Assembly (NCBI RefSeq): GCF_014279655.1
Contig: NZ_CP047946.1
Location: forward strand, 186,001 to 250,000
Source of the DNA: Synechococcus sp. ROS8604
GTDB lineage: Bacteria; Cyanobacteriota; Cyanobacteriia; PCC-6307; Cyanobiaceae
Direction of reading: 5' to 3'
DNA length: 64,000 bases
A program made the translations under genes and the position numbers. The stretch's first letter is position 1. Each line of letters opens with the position of its first letter. The notes under the pieces are model-generated. The model searched no databases and was not told the DNA's origin. It saw only the letters and a list, made by a program, of their open reading frames with translations. Positions 53,237-62,163 of the stretch are shown piece by piece.

Positions 53237-53736
53237 GGTGCTGATTGGTTGGTCCGATTTTGGCTGAGCTGGTGGAGTAAGGCAAGCTGGCCGGGCAAGG
53301 GATTGGTACCTGGATGCACTTGCATCAGGTAGTCGAGCGCTTCCGTGGGATTGAGCTGTTGCTCTTGTACCAACCAAGCCATGCAAATCAAGGGCGATCG
53401 TTCAACAGCTGCTACGCAGTGCACAAAGACTGGGCCTTGCTGGCGCAGTTCAGATAGGGCGAGCAGAGAGCTCTTCAGTTGTTGCAGACTAGGAAACTCG
53501 GCTCTGCGATGATCCGGCAGCACTATGCGTTGGCATTGGAATTGATCTGTGAATCCTCGAGGGGACTGGGCCTCTTCAAGTGAACACAAGCTCAGTACTC
53601 CATGAATTCCGTCTGCTTTTAAACGCTGTATATGCCAATCTTCCCTTGGTGCTGGACCAACGGCTAGCTCGTTGGTTAAAACCCAATCGATTCGAAAGCG
53701 TTGAATGGGTTGCATTGCGTTGGGATCAACAACCAT
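53233..53736 (-). CDS. Dual-specificity protein phosphatase
   Basis: A 167 aa protein (160 from the second ATG). It contains the CX5R active-site loop VHCVAAVERSPLICMAWLV (Cys near residue 109 and Arg six residues on), an upstream general-acid region (VLPDHRRAEFP) and DWVLTNELAVGPAPR at the N-terminus, the order of small dual-specificity phosphatases. It starts in the stop of wzc (TAATG) and ends in the start of the barrel gene. This placement suggests that it dephosphorylates the Wzc tyrosine tail. Most characterised Wzc partners are low-molecular-weight phosphatases, so a DSP here is unusual. Confidence 0.82.
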   Translation of the reverse strand: MVVDPNAMQPIQRFRIDWVLTNELAVGPAPREDWHIQRLKADGIHGVLSLCSLEEAQSPRGFTDQFQCQRIVLPDHRRAEFPSLQQLKSSLLALSELRQQGPVFVHCVAAVERSPLICMAWLVQEQQLNPTEALDYLMQVHPGTNPLPGQLALLHQLSQNRTNQSAP

Positions 53737-56195
53737 TAGTTATCCAACCAGCGCATGAATTGGGACCTGCGAGCTTTCAACCGTTCACGGAATGTGAGCG
53801 ATTTGGTTTGCTTGTTTCGATCGCGTTGAGAGGGTTGTGGGCTAGCTGAATCAGTGTTTCCATCTTCATCGTCCAGATCGGCGTATTGGGCATAGGCCGA
53901 TGTGGTGTTGTAAGCGGCATATCCGTAGCCGCCATATCCATATTTGCCGTAGCCATATTGCCCATAGCCATAGGCAGAGGAGACTTGCTGCTGTAGTGAA
54001 ATCGCGTTGGTGATAATCCCAAGCAAGGGGGCGCCACTGGACCGGATGCGATTGATAGCTTCCTTGGGAAGGCTTCGGTCGACGCGATTGAGGCTCACGA
54101 GCAACATCAAACCATCACAGTGCTCGGCAACCAAAGCAGCATCTGCGAGTCCAAGCGCCGGTGGGGTGTCAAACAAAACCAGATCAAATTCGCCGCTGCT
54201 TACTAAGTCCTCTACCAATTGATGCATCCGTTTCGAGCTCAATAAGCGTGTTGGGTCGGGTGGCCGGCGACCAGCGGTCATGACTGACCAGCCTTCGTAG
54301 CCATCAATGGGCTGAAGGGCTTGGTGCCAATGGCTCGAATCGTCCGTTAAGATGTTGGATAAGCCGCGAAGATTGTTAAGACCCAGGCGGGTGTGAAGTT
54401 GGGGTTTGCGTAAGTCAGCGTCGATGAGAAGCACCCGCTGCCCCATCTCTGCCAAGGTTTTGGCCAGCAGAGTGTTCACCAGGGATTTGCCCTCTTCTGG
54501 CAAGGAGCTGGTCAGTGCAATCGAGCGCAGCGGCTTGTCGCTGTTGAGGAAACGCAGGGATGTGAAGAGGTTGCGGAATGCTTCCTGATAAAAAAAGCGT
54601 TGATACCGTGCTGCTTTTCTTTCGGTCTCCCCTACATCGGCTTGGGTTTCACTGTCGAGTTCTTTCAGGAGGAAACGTTTGTCTTCCCGAACGCCTTTGA
54701 AGAAATCCACGTAAGGGACATGGCCCAGCAGAGGCAGCTCGCCCATTTCTGCTTTGACTTCACCCGGATTGTGAAACACATGATCCTTGCGATCGCGCAA
54801 CAGCCCTGCACCGGCTCCAGCCACTAAGCCAAGCATTGTGCCGAGGGCGAGATTTCTGGGAACGGATGGCTTGATGGGAGTGGGATTGATTTCAGGGGGA
54901 TCAATCACCCTCCAAGGAACGCTGCGTTGGGCAATTTCCAGTTGAAAATTTTCCCTTGCGCTGACAAGACCAGAGAGGTTCTCGTTGGCAAGCTTCAAGC
55001 GGGTTTGCAGGGCTTCGTATTGCTTGATCAGAGCAGGTTGTTTCAGGAATTGAGCATTGAGCTGAGCCTCTTGCTGCTGGGCCGTTTCCAGGCGACCTTG
55101 ATTGAGATTGAGGGCTGCATCTACAGCCTCGAGCTGATTCTTAAGAAGTAAGGGCTTGAGTTGATTGATGCGTTCTTCCAGCCCCATCACCATGGATGAA
55201 CTAGGGAGGTACGTTGAACGGGCTTCGGCGAGTTCTGTCTCAACTTTGAGGAGTTGTTGCAGCAGGCTTTGATCCACATCGCTGATGGTGAGGCCTTGAA
55301 CTCCTCCACCTGCAGTGAGGCCGTTACCCAGGCCACCAATCGCTTCCTGAAACCCTCGTGCCGTCAGCGTTCCATAGGCAATTTCTTGGCGCACTTTGGA
55401 CAGACGATTGCGGCTTGCTTGTAGAGCAAGCACTTGGTTCGACAATGCAAGTTCTTGCTGCCTTAAAGCGCCACCCTCAGCAGTGGGCTCCAGTAAAGAG
55501 TGTTTGATGCGAAACGCCGCTACTTCCGATTGGATTTGCTCCGTTTTGGCCTCAAGGGCAGGAGCTTGCTTGTTGAGGAAGTTCAAACCGTCAGCAAGAC
55601 GCTGTTGGCGTTCCTGCAGGGCTACTTTCAAATAGGTGTCACTCAGCGCGGTCAACAATTGCTGGTCTTCGTCTTTATCTCGGCCCACCAGGCTCACTTT
55701 AAGGATGCCTTCTGCTTGTGACCGTTTTGCACCACCTGTGGTGATCGTGATGCGGCCAGCTAAAGCGTTTTCGCTGAGATCGAAGCGCTCGGCGATCGGA
55801 CTCAGCAGTAGGGGGCTTTGCAGCAGTTCAATCAGGGTGGGAAGGTCATTGCTTGTGGTGTTGCGTGCTAGCTCCTCAAACACCGTGCCGTTGAGGCCAC
55901 TTGATGAGCCTGAGTTGTTGCCTGAATCACTACTGATCGGATCTGTGATCAGTAGTGCAAACGAGCCTTGGTAGACAGGCCGGAAGATGCGTTGATAAGC
56001 CGTGATCACGCAGGTGAGAGCGATCACCCCAGCGGCGGTGACACCAATTAATTTTTTGCGGCGCTTCAGGGCGCGCCACAATTCACGTAAATCGATCTCA
56101 TCACTTCCATCAACCTGAAGCAAGCCCTCAACTGCTTGTGGATTGGGTTGCGCAGACAGGTTGGTCATAACCACTTCACTCACTGAGCTATTCAA
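53736..56195 (-). CDS. wzc: Wzc-like polysaccharide co-polymerase and BY-type tyrosine kinase
   Basis: An 819 aa inner-membrane protein. TM1 is at ~49-67, followed by a periplasmic coiled-coil region with Wzz-type features, then TM2 at ~448-467. The cytoplasmic kinase has Walker A SLPEEGKSLVNT (564-575), Walker A' LLIDADLRKP (589-598) and Walker B-like LVLFDTPPALG (672-682). A tyrosine-rich tail at ~742-771 has eleven Tyr in about 30 residues (repeats of YGYG). It controls chain length and export of capsular or exopolysaccharide through autophosphorylation. Alternative start MTNLSAQPN is nine codons inside. It is divergent from wza. Confidence 0.93.
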   Translation of the reverse strand: MNSSVSEVVMTNLSAQPNPQAVEGLLQVDGSDEIDLRELWRALKRRKKLIGVTAAGVIALTCVITAYQRIFRPVYQGSFALLITDPISSDSGNNSGSSSGLNGTVFEELARNTTSNDLPTLIELLQSPLLLSPIAERFDLSENALAGRITITTGGAKRSQAEGILKVSLVGRDKDEDQQLLTALSDTYLKVALQERQQRLADGLNFLNKQAPALEAKTEQIQSEVAAFRIKHSLLEPTAEGGALRQQELALSNQVLALQASRNRLSKVRQEIAYGTLTARGFQEAIGGLGNGLTAGGGVQGLTISDVDQSLLQQLLKVETELAEARSTYLPSSSMVMGLEERINQLKPLLLKNQLEAVDAALNLNQGRLETAQQQEAQLNAQFLKQPALIKQYEALQTRLKLANENLSGLVSARENFQLEIAQRSVPWRVIDPPEINPTPIKPSVPRNLALGTMLGLVAGAGAGLLRDRKDHVFHNPGEVKAEMGELPLLGHVPYVDFFKGVREDKRFLLKELDSETQADVGETERKAARYQRFFYQEAFRNLFTSLRFLNSDKPLRSIALTSSLPEEGKSLVNTLLAKTLAEMGQRVLLIDADLRKPQLHTRLGLNNLRGLSNILTDDSSHWHQALQPIDGYEGWSVMTAGRRPPDPTRLLSSKRMHQLVEDLVSSGEFDLVLFDTPPALGLADAALVAEHCDGLMLLVSLNRVDRSLPKEAINRIRSSGAPLLGIITNAISLQQQVSSAYGYGQYGYGKYGYGGYGYAAYNTTSAYAQYADLDDEDGNTDSASPQPSQRDRNKQTKSLTFRERLKARRSQFMRWLDN

Positions 56196-56271
56196 CCTGG
56201 AAATGGTCTAAACGGCGCGTCCCTATGGGACACTTAGCGCCGCATCTGTGTTCTCTTCCCTTCCTTCTGCC

Positions 56272-57384
56272 ATGACGACCCTCAGGCCAATGGCACTTTC
56301 CGTTCTAATGGCTGCTCAGGCGTTGGTGGCACTCCCCGCTGTGGCCCTTGAAGCAGAGCCGATCAATGCAATGGCTGCAGGGCCCAATGCATTGCAGGCC
56401 AATCGCACTTTTTTGGAGGAAGACGCTTACATCATCGGGCCAGGTGATGTACTCGAACTGCGTCTTTTTGATTCTCCAGAGTTGTCTGGACCGCTCGAAG
56501 TGTTGAACGATGGATCTGTTCCACTTCCGCTGATTGGAAGTGTGCGGCTCACCGGTCTCACCCTTCAGCAGGCAACGGTTTGGGTGAAAACGTTGATGGG
56601 CCAACAATTGCTGCGACCCGATTTGCAGTTGCGGGTTGTGAGACCTCGTCCGATTCGGGTGGCCTTGGTGGGCCAAGTGGAACGCCCGGGCATTTATTCG
56701 CTCACGGTGAGTGAAACAGTTTCAACAGAGGGAGGTCCATCGACATCGGTGAGTGGTTTGCCAACCGTTGTTGATGCGATTCAGAAAGCTGGTGGCATCA
56801 CCCAAAAAGCGAACTTGCGTGATGTGCGATTGCAGAGGCGTCTTCCAGGAGAAACGCCTCAATTCAAACAGGCACGTTTGAACCTCCTCGATCTGATTCT
56901 GGAAGGCAATCAGACTCAAAATCCCTACCTCTTTGATGGAGACACGGTTCGGCTTGGTAAAGCGGATGAAACGCCAGAAGAGGCCATTGAACTGGCTTCA
57001 GTGAATCTTTCGCCTCAGGTGATTGGGGTGAATGTGATTGGTGAAGTGGTGGCACCGGGAAGGTTGGAGTTGCAAGCAAACACGCCTTTGGTGCAAGCGG
57101 TGTTGGCGGCTGGTGGCGCGAAAAACTGGCGTGCCAACAGGGGCAATGTGGAGTTGGTTCGTATTAATCGCAATGGCTCTGCAACGCTCGAACGGTTTAA
57201 GATTGATCTCAGTCAAGGTGCTTCCAATGAGAAGAACCCGCCCTTACGCGATGGCGACACCGTGAAAGTGAATCGCAGTGGATTGGCAAAAGCGAGTGAT
57301 GCGATTGGTGCTGTGAGCGAACCAGTAAGTGGTCTTGTTACGATCTGGACCTTATTGCGCTTGGTGAATGATGGTACGAATTAA
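56272..57384 (+). CDS. wza: Polysaccharide export protein (Wza-like, SLBB domains)
   Basis: A 370 aa protein. The start MTTLRPMALSVLMAAQALVALPAVALEAEP gives a signal peptide; a GTG 24 bp upstream is an alternative. No lipobox Cys is seen, unlike E. coli Wza. The Poly_export domain is at YIIGPGDVLELRLFDSPELSGPLEVLNDGSVPLPLIGSV. SLBB-type repeats follow (IRVALVGQVERPGIYSL, VIGVNVIGEVVAPGRLEL, LRDGDTVKVNR). A C-terminal hydrophobic segment (SGLVTIWTLLRLV) could span the outer membrane. It would form the exit channel with Wzc. The divergent wzc start is 76 bp away (52 bp from the alternative GTG). Confidence 0.92.
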   Translation: MTTLRPMALSVLMAAQALVALPAVALEAEPINAMAAGPNALQANRTFLEEDAYIIGPGDVLELRLFDSPELSGPLEVLNDGSVPLPLIGSVRLTGLTLQQATVWVKTLMGQQLLRPDLQLRVVRPRPIRVALVGQVERPGIYSLTVSETVSTEGGPSTSVSGLPTVVDAIQKAGGITQKANLRDVRLQRRLPGETPQFKQARLNLLDLILEGNQTQNPYLFDGDTVRLGKADETPEEAIELASVNLSPQVIGVNVIGEVVAPGRLELQANTPLVQAVLAAGGAKNWRANRGNVELVRINRNGSATLERFKIDLSQGASNEKNPPLRDGDTVKVNRSGLAKASDAIGAVSEPVSGLVTIWTLLRLVNDGTN

Positions 57385-58183
57385 TGATTTGGTTGAGCAA
57401 ATGTTAGTGGCCGAGATTTATCCCTCAAAGAGGAAGCTTTGTTAGGATTCTCAGTTAGTCATTATGCTGCTTCCTTGAGCGCATATGATCAGTTTGTTAA
57501 TGCACTATTTGCCTGTCTTGAGTTTCAAGCTGTTCGACGTTAAAGCTTGTGAATTAAAACTATCCTTCATTTTTTGAGCAGCCCTGCGTTTGTCGACTTT
57601 TGCGTCCCTGGCAGCGCTTGATTCGTGGAAGTCGATACTGTTTAAGTGGAAGAGGTGGGTTGTTCGTCTTCTCGCAAAGGAATGAGCTCAATGAAGAGCA
57701 ATGCTGGCAACGCTCGTCAGTCAGTCCTTGAAAACAAAAGCGCATCTACGAATGCGTCTCTCACGATTTGCTCTCCTACGCCATGCTTTCCTAGACGCGC
57801 TGCTCCGAAGTGGCTGAGATGAACTGTTTTGCTGAGCCATCTCCTCGGCATGTTTTTGACTCCAGTGGCGCCTTGTGTTGCCTCGTAGCCCTATCCGTTG
57901 ATCGATCGCTCATGGGTAGTACGTTTTGTGGGTGGATGTCACTACCGTTTCCGCGAACTGTCAAATTGTTATTGCTAAAAGTTTTTTGAGCCATTTGATC
58001 TCAGGCTAGGTAAGGTATTAATAGAGACAACCCTTCTTGGAAAGATTGAACTCATTCATGTTCAGTCTGCCATCGTTTAAGTTGTGCGATTCCCTCGATA
58101 GTGAAAACACTTTTGAAGGAGAGGTAGATCGTCTCTGACGTCAGTGCTTCAGGCTTGATTGAGGTGTTGACCAATACGACTTA
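57385..58183. other. Intergenic region, no gene recognised
   Basis: About 800 bp after wza with only short unsupported ORFs (57560-57745, 57791-57994). The following PIN fragment suggests this is decayed accessory DNA. Confidence 0.4.
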
Positions 58184-58388
58184 AGCAGACCGCTTCCTTG
58201 AGGATTTTGAAGACGAAAACTTACTGATCGTGCCTTTCATCACCATCCTCTAAGTGTTCGAACAGGGATGTGATTTGTTGAAGGACAGCCGTTCCCCTGC
58301 GCTGCCTGGCGCCGATGCTCTGCACCTGGCTTATGCGGTATCCCATGCCTAACGCTTTGAAGGGGCTGTGCTGACGACGTTTCGATGA
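58184..58388 (+). pseudogene. PIN-domain toxin C-terminal remnant
   Basis: Reads ADRFLEDFEDENLLIVPF, then QGCDLLKDSRSPALPGADALHLAYAVSHA, stop, RFEGAVLTTF to the TGA at 58388. The GADALHLAYAV stretch is the C-terminal half of a VapC-like PIN domain. Two stops and a lost start make it inactive. Its end overlaps the start of the DUF218 gene. Confidence 0.7.
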
Positions 58389-59131
58389 TTGATCTGCTCA
58401 GCAAGCTTTTCCCCCTGGCCCTGCTGCCCCTTGGCTTGTCTCTGATCCTGTTGCTGGCTGGGCTGATCGGCCGTTGGCCTGTGATTGCAGCGGTTGTGCT
58501 GCTTTGGGTTTGTTCTCTGGGGCTGGTGAGCCAAACCCTGTGGCGCTGGCTGGAGGCACCCTGGCAACGCACCACCGCTGCTGAAGCTCCTTCCGCTGAA
58601 GCGATCGTGGTGCTTAGCGGCGGCCGACACCCCGCTCCCGGTGCGGCTCGGGTGAGCGAGTGGCATGACCCAGACCGCTTCTTAGCTGGTCTTGATCTCT
58701 ACCGCGCCGGCAAGGCCCCGCGTTTGCTGTTTACTGGTGGTGCGAGTCCATTCAGGCCCGGCCAACCTCCAGAGGGGCAGCGCTATCTAAGGGAAGCGCA
58801 ACAGCTGGGAATCCCCTCTGGTGTCATGGCGAGCACGCCCCCTGTGGTGAACACCGCAGAGGAAGCGGTTGCGATTCGTCGATTGCTGGAGGCATCTGGG
58901 AATGCATCAGTTCTATCCACTCGCATCCTGCTGGTCACCAGTGCCTTTCATATGCGCCATGCTCAGCGCCTGTTTGAGCGCCAGGGTCTCGTGGTGGAAC
59001 CGTTCCCCGTGGATTTTCAGGCCCGCGGCGCTTGGGCCGGGTCTCTTTGGCGTGACCCCACCCAGTGGTTTCCTTCTGCTGGCGCCCTTGATGGCATCTC
59101 CCGTGCAGGCCTTTCGCGGACAGGGCCGTAA
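58385..59131 (+). CDS. DUF218 (ElyC/YdcF/SanA-like) membrane protein, 3' end altered
   Basis: A 248 aa protein. Two N-terminal membrane helices (residues ~5-60) are followed by the DUF218 fold: AEAIVVLSGGRHPAP (78-93), LYRAGKAPRLLFTGGASPF, GVMASTPPVVNTAEEAVAIRRLL and ILLVTSAFHMRHAQRLF. E. coli ElyC/SanA-type members affect envelope polysaccharide integrity. The usual C-terminus after SAGALDGISRA is replaced by LSRTGP and a stop, with sequence beyond resembling an antitoxin tail, so the end was cut by rearrangement. Probably still foldable. Confidence 0.75.
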   Translation: MIDLLSKLFPLALLPLGLSLILLLAGLIGRWPVIAAVVLLWVCSLGLVSQTLWRWLEAPWQRTTAAEAPSAEAIVVLSGGRHPAPGAARVSEWHDPDRFLAGLDLYRAGKAPRLLFTGGASPFRPGQPPEGQRYLREAQQLGIPSGVMASTPPVVNTAEEAVAIRRLLEASGNASVLSTRILLVTSAFHMRHAQRLFERQGLVVEPFPVDFQARGAWAGSLWRDPTQWFPSAGALDGISRAGLSRTGP

Positions 59132-59191
59132 GGGTGGTGCAACCGCGAGGCTCTTGGCGGATCGGGAGCTCGATCGCAACGCTGAACGGTA

Positions 59192-59434
59192 ATGCCAGCT
59201 TTTTGCCTCGACACCTCAGCAATCCTGACCTTGCGAGACGACGAGCCCGGTGCCAAGCGCGTCGCCATGCTGCTAGAAGGACCTGATCCCTGTTTCGCCT
59301 GTTTCATCAGGCGTATGGAGGTGCTTTACCGGGTTTGGATCGCCGCAGTGGCTCTTCTCAGCGGAGCAATACTGCTGCATAAGGATCCGGAATTTGAGGC
59401 CATCACTGAGCTGGATCAGAGTTGGTTGGCCTGA
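59192..59434 (+). pseudogene. PIN-domain toxin with an internal deletion
   Basis: The first ~47 codons (PAFCLDTSAILTLRDDEPGAKRVAMLL and FIRRMEVLYRVW) are a PIN N-terminus. They then jump to SGAILLHKDPEFEAITELDQ, a sequence from the C-terminal end. About half the domain with the central acidic residues is missing. Its ATG is in the TAATG typical of toxin genes, and the preceding codons (GGATARLLADRELDR) look like the tail of its antitoxin, fused to the DUF218 end. Confidence 0.75.
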
Positions 59435-59465
59435 CTGCCTCTCATGCAAGCGCTGCCCGTTTTGC

Positions 59466-59531
59466 CTAGGTTTGCGCTAGACGATCAAGCTGCTGTTCGA
59501 GCTCTGGCCTCAGCCGAATCAAAATCGCCAT
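59466..59531 (-). pseudogene. Tiny RHH-like antitoxin remnant
   Basis: A 21-codon ORF encodes a segment RLRPELEQQLDRLA, like the N-terminus of ribbon-helix-helix antitoxins. Only the first part remains. The evidence is weak because of its short length. Confidence 0.3.
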
Positions 59532-59622
59532 GGCTAGAAGGTGTTTAACGATTGATTCGACCAACTAGTGGTTGGTTGTTGGGCTGACGCGTTAAAGGCT
59601 TTCGGCTCAGGGCTCGAGCAGG

Positions 59623-60156
59623 TCAGAAAAGTTTGCTATTTCGATCCTCGCTCTCCGGCCACTGGTAGGTTGTTGCTGAGGCTCCAGCGGCGATCGTGGC
59701 CAGCCAAGTTTGAAATGCTGAAATGTCAGCATCCAGGCAGGGCCAGGTCTCACGAAGCTGGCTAATCAGCTGTTCAATCGGTTCCGCACGCAACTCATCG
59801 GCATAGAGGTTGCGAACGAGATGGCGAAATCGTAAATAATCTTGCAGTTCAAGCTGTGTGCTTTCGCTCAGAACGGCAGGTCGCGTTTCTGTGCTCATCG
59901 CCATACGTTCAAGCAATCGCCGGTGCCACCCTTCCCCTCTGCTCGGTGTGCCGCCGTTGACGACCCGGCTCACCAGCAGCAAGATTCGCTCAACACCCGT
60001 ATAAAAGCTGTGGAGCCGCAACGCCGCCGCCTCCACTGTCTCGGTAGAGCTGCTCAGACGCTGTTCCATGGCAACCAAGCCACCTACTAGTTTCTCAAGG
60101 CGTCTGCTCTCACGGTTCAGGTCATCGCGCAATTCCAGCAGATCGGAGGCTTGCAT
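59623..60156 (-). CDS. HEPN-domain (HepT-like) toxin
   Basis: A 177 aa helical protein. It has ALRLHSFYTGVERILLLVSRVV in the first half and LQDYLRFRHLVRNLYADEL in the second, close to the HEPN RNase motif R-x4-6-H/N-x-Y (here RHLVRNLY). It follows a minimal nucleotidyltransferase gene by 21 bp on the same strand. In type VII HEPN/MNT systems the nucleotidyltransferase adenylylates and inactivates the HEPN toxin. Assignment rests on the pairing and on motif resemblance. Confidence 0.72.
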   Translation of the reverse strand: MQASDLLELRDDLNRESRRLEKLVGGLVAMEQRLSSSTETVEAAALRLHSFYTGVERILLLVSRVVNGGTPSRGEGWHRRLLERMAMSTETRPAVLSESTQLELQDYLRFRHLVRNLYADELRAEPIEQLISQLRETWPCLDADISAFQTWLATIAAGASATTYQWPESEDRNSKLF

Positions 60157-60177
60157 GGCTGGAACGTGACTTGATTT

Positions 60178-60543
60178 TTAAAGGGTTTGGCTGCGGCTTA
60201 AGAGCCGTTTGACAAGACCATCGCTTAGATCTTCCCTGCGCTTGAGGTCAAGCCGCAGTGGTCCAGCTGCTTCCGCCAGGGCGATGGCTTCAAGAAGCCC
60301 TAATGCTGGCAGTCCTTCAACGAGAAGGTCGAGGTCGGAATGATCGCGGAAGCGTTGATCCAAAATCGAACCAAACACATGCACCGAACGGATTTCAGGC
60401 CACCTCTGCCGCAGTGAATCAGCAGCGGTTGCCGCCTGAGTCATGCCAGCTTGTCTGTGCTGCTCGAGTCGTGCATGATCCGCCGCGAAGCGCTGGGTCC
60501 AGTACTGCTGCCCATGAATGGTCATGGCATCAGTTTGATTCAT
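60178..60543 (-). CDS. Minimal nucleotidyltransferase (MNT), antitoxin of the HEPN/MNT pair
   Basis: A 121 aa protein with the NTase motif VHVFGSILDQRFRDHSDLDLLVEG: GS, then Asp-x-Asp that binds the metal ions. The basic-acidic DLKRREDL region is the third catalytic Asp area. It precedes a HEPN gene, which indicates a type VII toxin-antitoxin module. A helical N-terminal extension (residues 1-45) is longer than in minimal members. Confidence 0.82.
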   Translation of the reverse strand: MNQTDAMTIHGQQYWTQRFAADHARLEQHRQAGMTQAATAADSLRQRWPEIRSVHVFGSILDQRFRDHSDLDLLVEGLPALGLLEAIALAEAAGPLRLDLKRREDLSDGLVKRLLSRSQTL

Positions 60544-60589
60544 ATCCTTGCCTGGTCAACGCAATTGGCGAGCTCATCGTTTCAGCAGA

Positions 60590-60945
60590 GCTCTGATGGA
60601 TCTTGGCTGCGCGCTCATGCTGACGATGTTCTGTTGAGTGGGAGCCAGCGCAGATAGCCAGAGCTGCAAGGCAGGCGTCGGTGCAAAGGCGGACTGAGAG
60701 ATCGCCCTCGCGCATCAGGCCCAAGGCCGTCACACTGCGGAAGTGCACTTGCTCAGCAGCCTGTTGCTCCCAGTAGTCCAGGGCAGGCTGATATTGGAAG
60801 TGATCAGGGGTTGCCAGTTCCAACCACGCATGGAGACCCGGAAGATCTGCGTTGCTGGTGGTGCTGGAATCAAAAGCAAGCCGGCCCTCAACCTTTGGGA
60901 GCTGGCTAGCAGAGCGGGTTGTTGGTCTCGCGCTGTGCGTTGCTG
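60590..60945 (-). pseudogene. Degraded second copy of the vapBC pair at 46700-47270
   Basis: The nucleotide sequence matches the 46700-47270 region in pieces: AGCTCTGATGGATCTTGGCT at the toxin end, the toxin N-terminus (ATPDHFQYQPALDYWEQQAAEQVHF) and the antitoxin tail with GGAATCAAAAGCAAG. At least two internal deletions removed most of the PIN domain and the antitoxin start. It lies directly before the GT4 gene at 60959. Confidence 0.8.
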
Positions 60946-60958
60946 CCCTTCTGAGCTG

Positions 60959-62138
60959 ATGCTTACCCCGAAGGTGCTGCTGGTAGCGAATACCAGCTGG
61001 TACCTCTACAACTTTCGCCTGCCTTTGATCCGCGATCTACGCGGCCTTGGCATCGACGTAGCGCTGGTGGCGCCCCACGATGCCTTCACCTCCATGCTGG
61101 AGGCGGAAGGGTTCACGGTGCATCCCTGGCTGGTGGCGCGCAGCTCCGTGAATCCCCTCAGCGAAGCCCATGCTCTGGTGGATCTGTTGCGCATCTATCG
61201 CCGTGAGACGCCGGATCTCGTACACCACTTCACCATCAAGGCTTGCTTTTACGGCACCATCGCCGCTAAGGGAGCCCGGGTGTATCGGGTGATCAATGCC
61301 GTAACCGGTTTGGGCCATGTGTTTCTGGGCACGCGCAAACGCAGCCGCCTGCTCCGACAAGGCGATCAAGCCGCTGTATCGCGCCGCCTTTAAGGCGCGG
61401 CGCTCCACGGTGGTGTTTCAAAACGCCGACGATCAAGAGACCTTGATTCGGCTAGGCATCACCGATGGCGAGCGGGCTCGCCTAATCCGCGGCTCCGGTG
61501 TCGACATCAACCGTTTTAAGCCCAGCGCAGACTCCGCTGGAAGGTTTCACGATCCCCTGCAGGTGTTGTTCCCCTCGCGCCCGATTCGCGAGAAGGGAAC
61601 AGCAGAGTTGTTGCAGGCTTGCCGGAGCTTGTGGGCGGATGGCGTCGAACTGGAGCTGTTGGTGGCCGGCGCACTCGATAGTGGCAACCGCTCGGCCTTA
61701 ACTCCGGCTGAATTGGCTGAGTTGCGTGCCAATCACCGCATCCGCTGCCTCGGCCACATTGAAGACATGCAGCTGGTCTATGCCGCCAGCGACATCGTTG
61801 TGCTGCCCTCTTGGCGGGAAGGTCTCTCCCGCGCCTTGATCGAAGCTGCCGCCATGGAACGGCCGATCATCACCACCGATGTGCCCGGCTGCCACGATGT
61901 GGTCGAGCAGGGTATCTCCGGTCTGCTGGTGCCTCAGCGCGATGCCCGTTCGCTGATGCTGGCGATTCGCTTGCTGCTTGAAAACCCTGATTTAGCAAAG
62001 CGCTTTGGGAAGGCAGCGCGCCAGAAAGTGGTCGCTGAATTTCAGGTGTCGCTTGTGAATGAAAGCACCCTGCTCCAATACGAAAGAGTGCTCGGCACTT
62101 CCCTGAAGCGCGAGCCGCTGCTGAAGGGGCTGTTCTAA
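60959..62138 (+). pseudogene. GT4 glycosyltransferase gene with a frameshift
   Basis: From MLTPKVLLVANTSWYLYNFRLPLIRDL (start at the ATG) through LVHHFTIKACFYGTIAAKGARVYRVINAVTGLGHVFLGT the frame is intact, then QGDQAAVSRRL and a stop. Continuing in the next frame from about 61365, AIKPLYRAAFKARRSTVVFQNADDQETLI leads to EGLSRALIEAAAMERPIITTDVPGCHDVV, a complete GT4 donor half, ending at 62138. One extra base near 61360 explains it. The gene is otherwise well preserved, so this is a recent loss, a programmed slip, or a sequencing error. Confidence 0.85.
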
Positions 62139-62163
62139 CGGCCGGGTCAGTGGCAAGTAGAGC

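Noticed and set aside
58869-59192. 107-codon ORF overlapping the DUF218 gene
   Set aside because: Most of it is a shadow of the DUF218 frame; only its last ~20 codons look like an antitoxin tail and are mentioned there.
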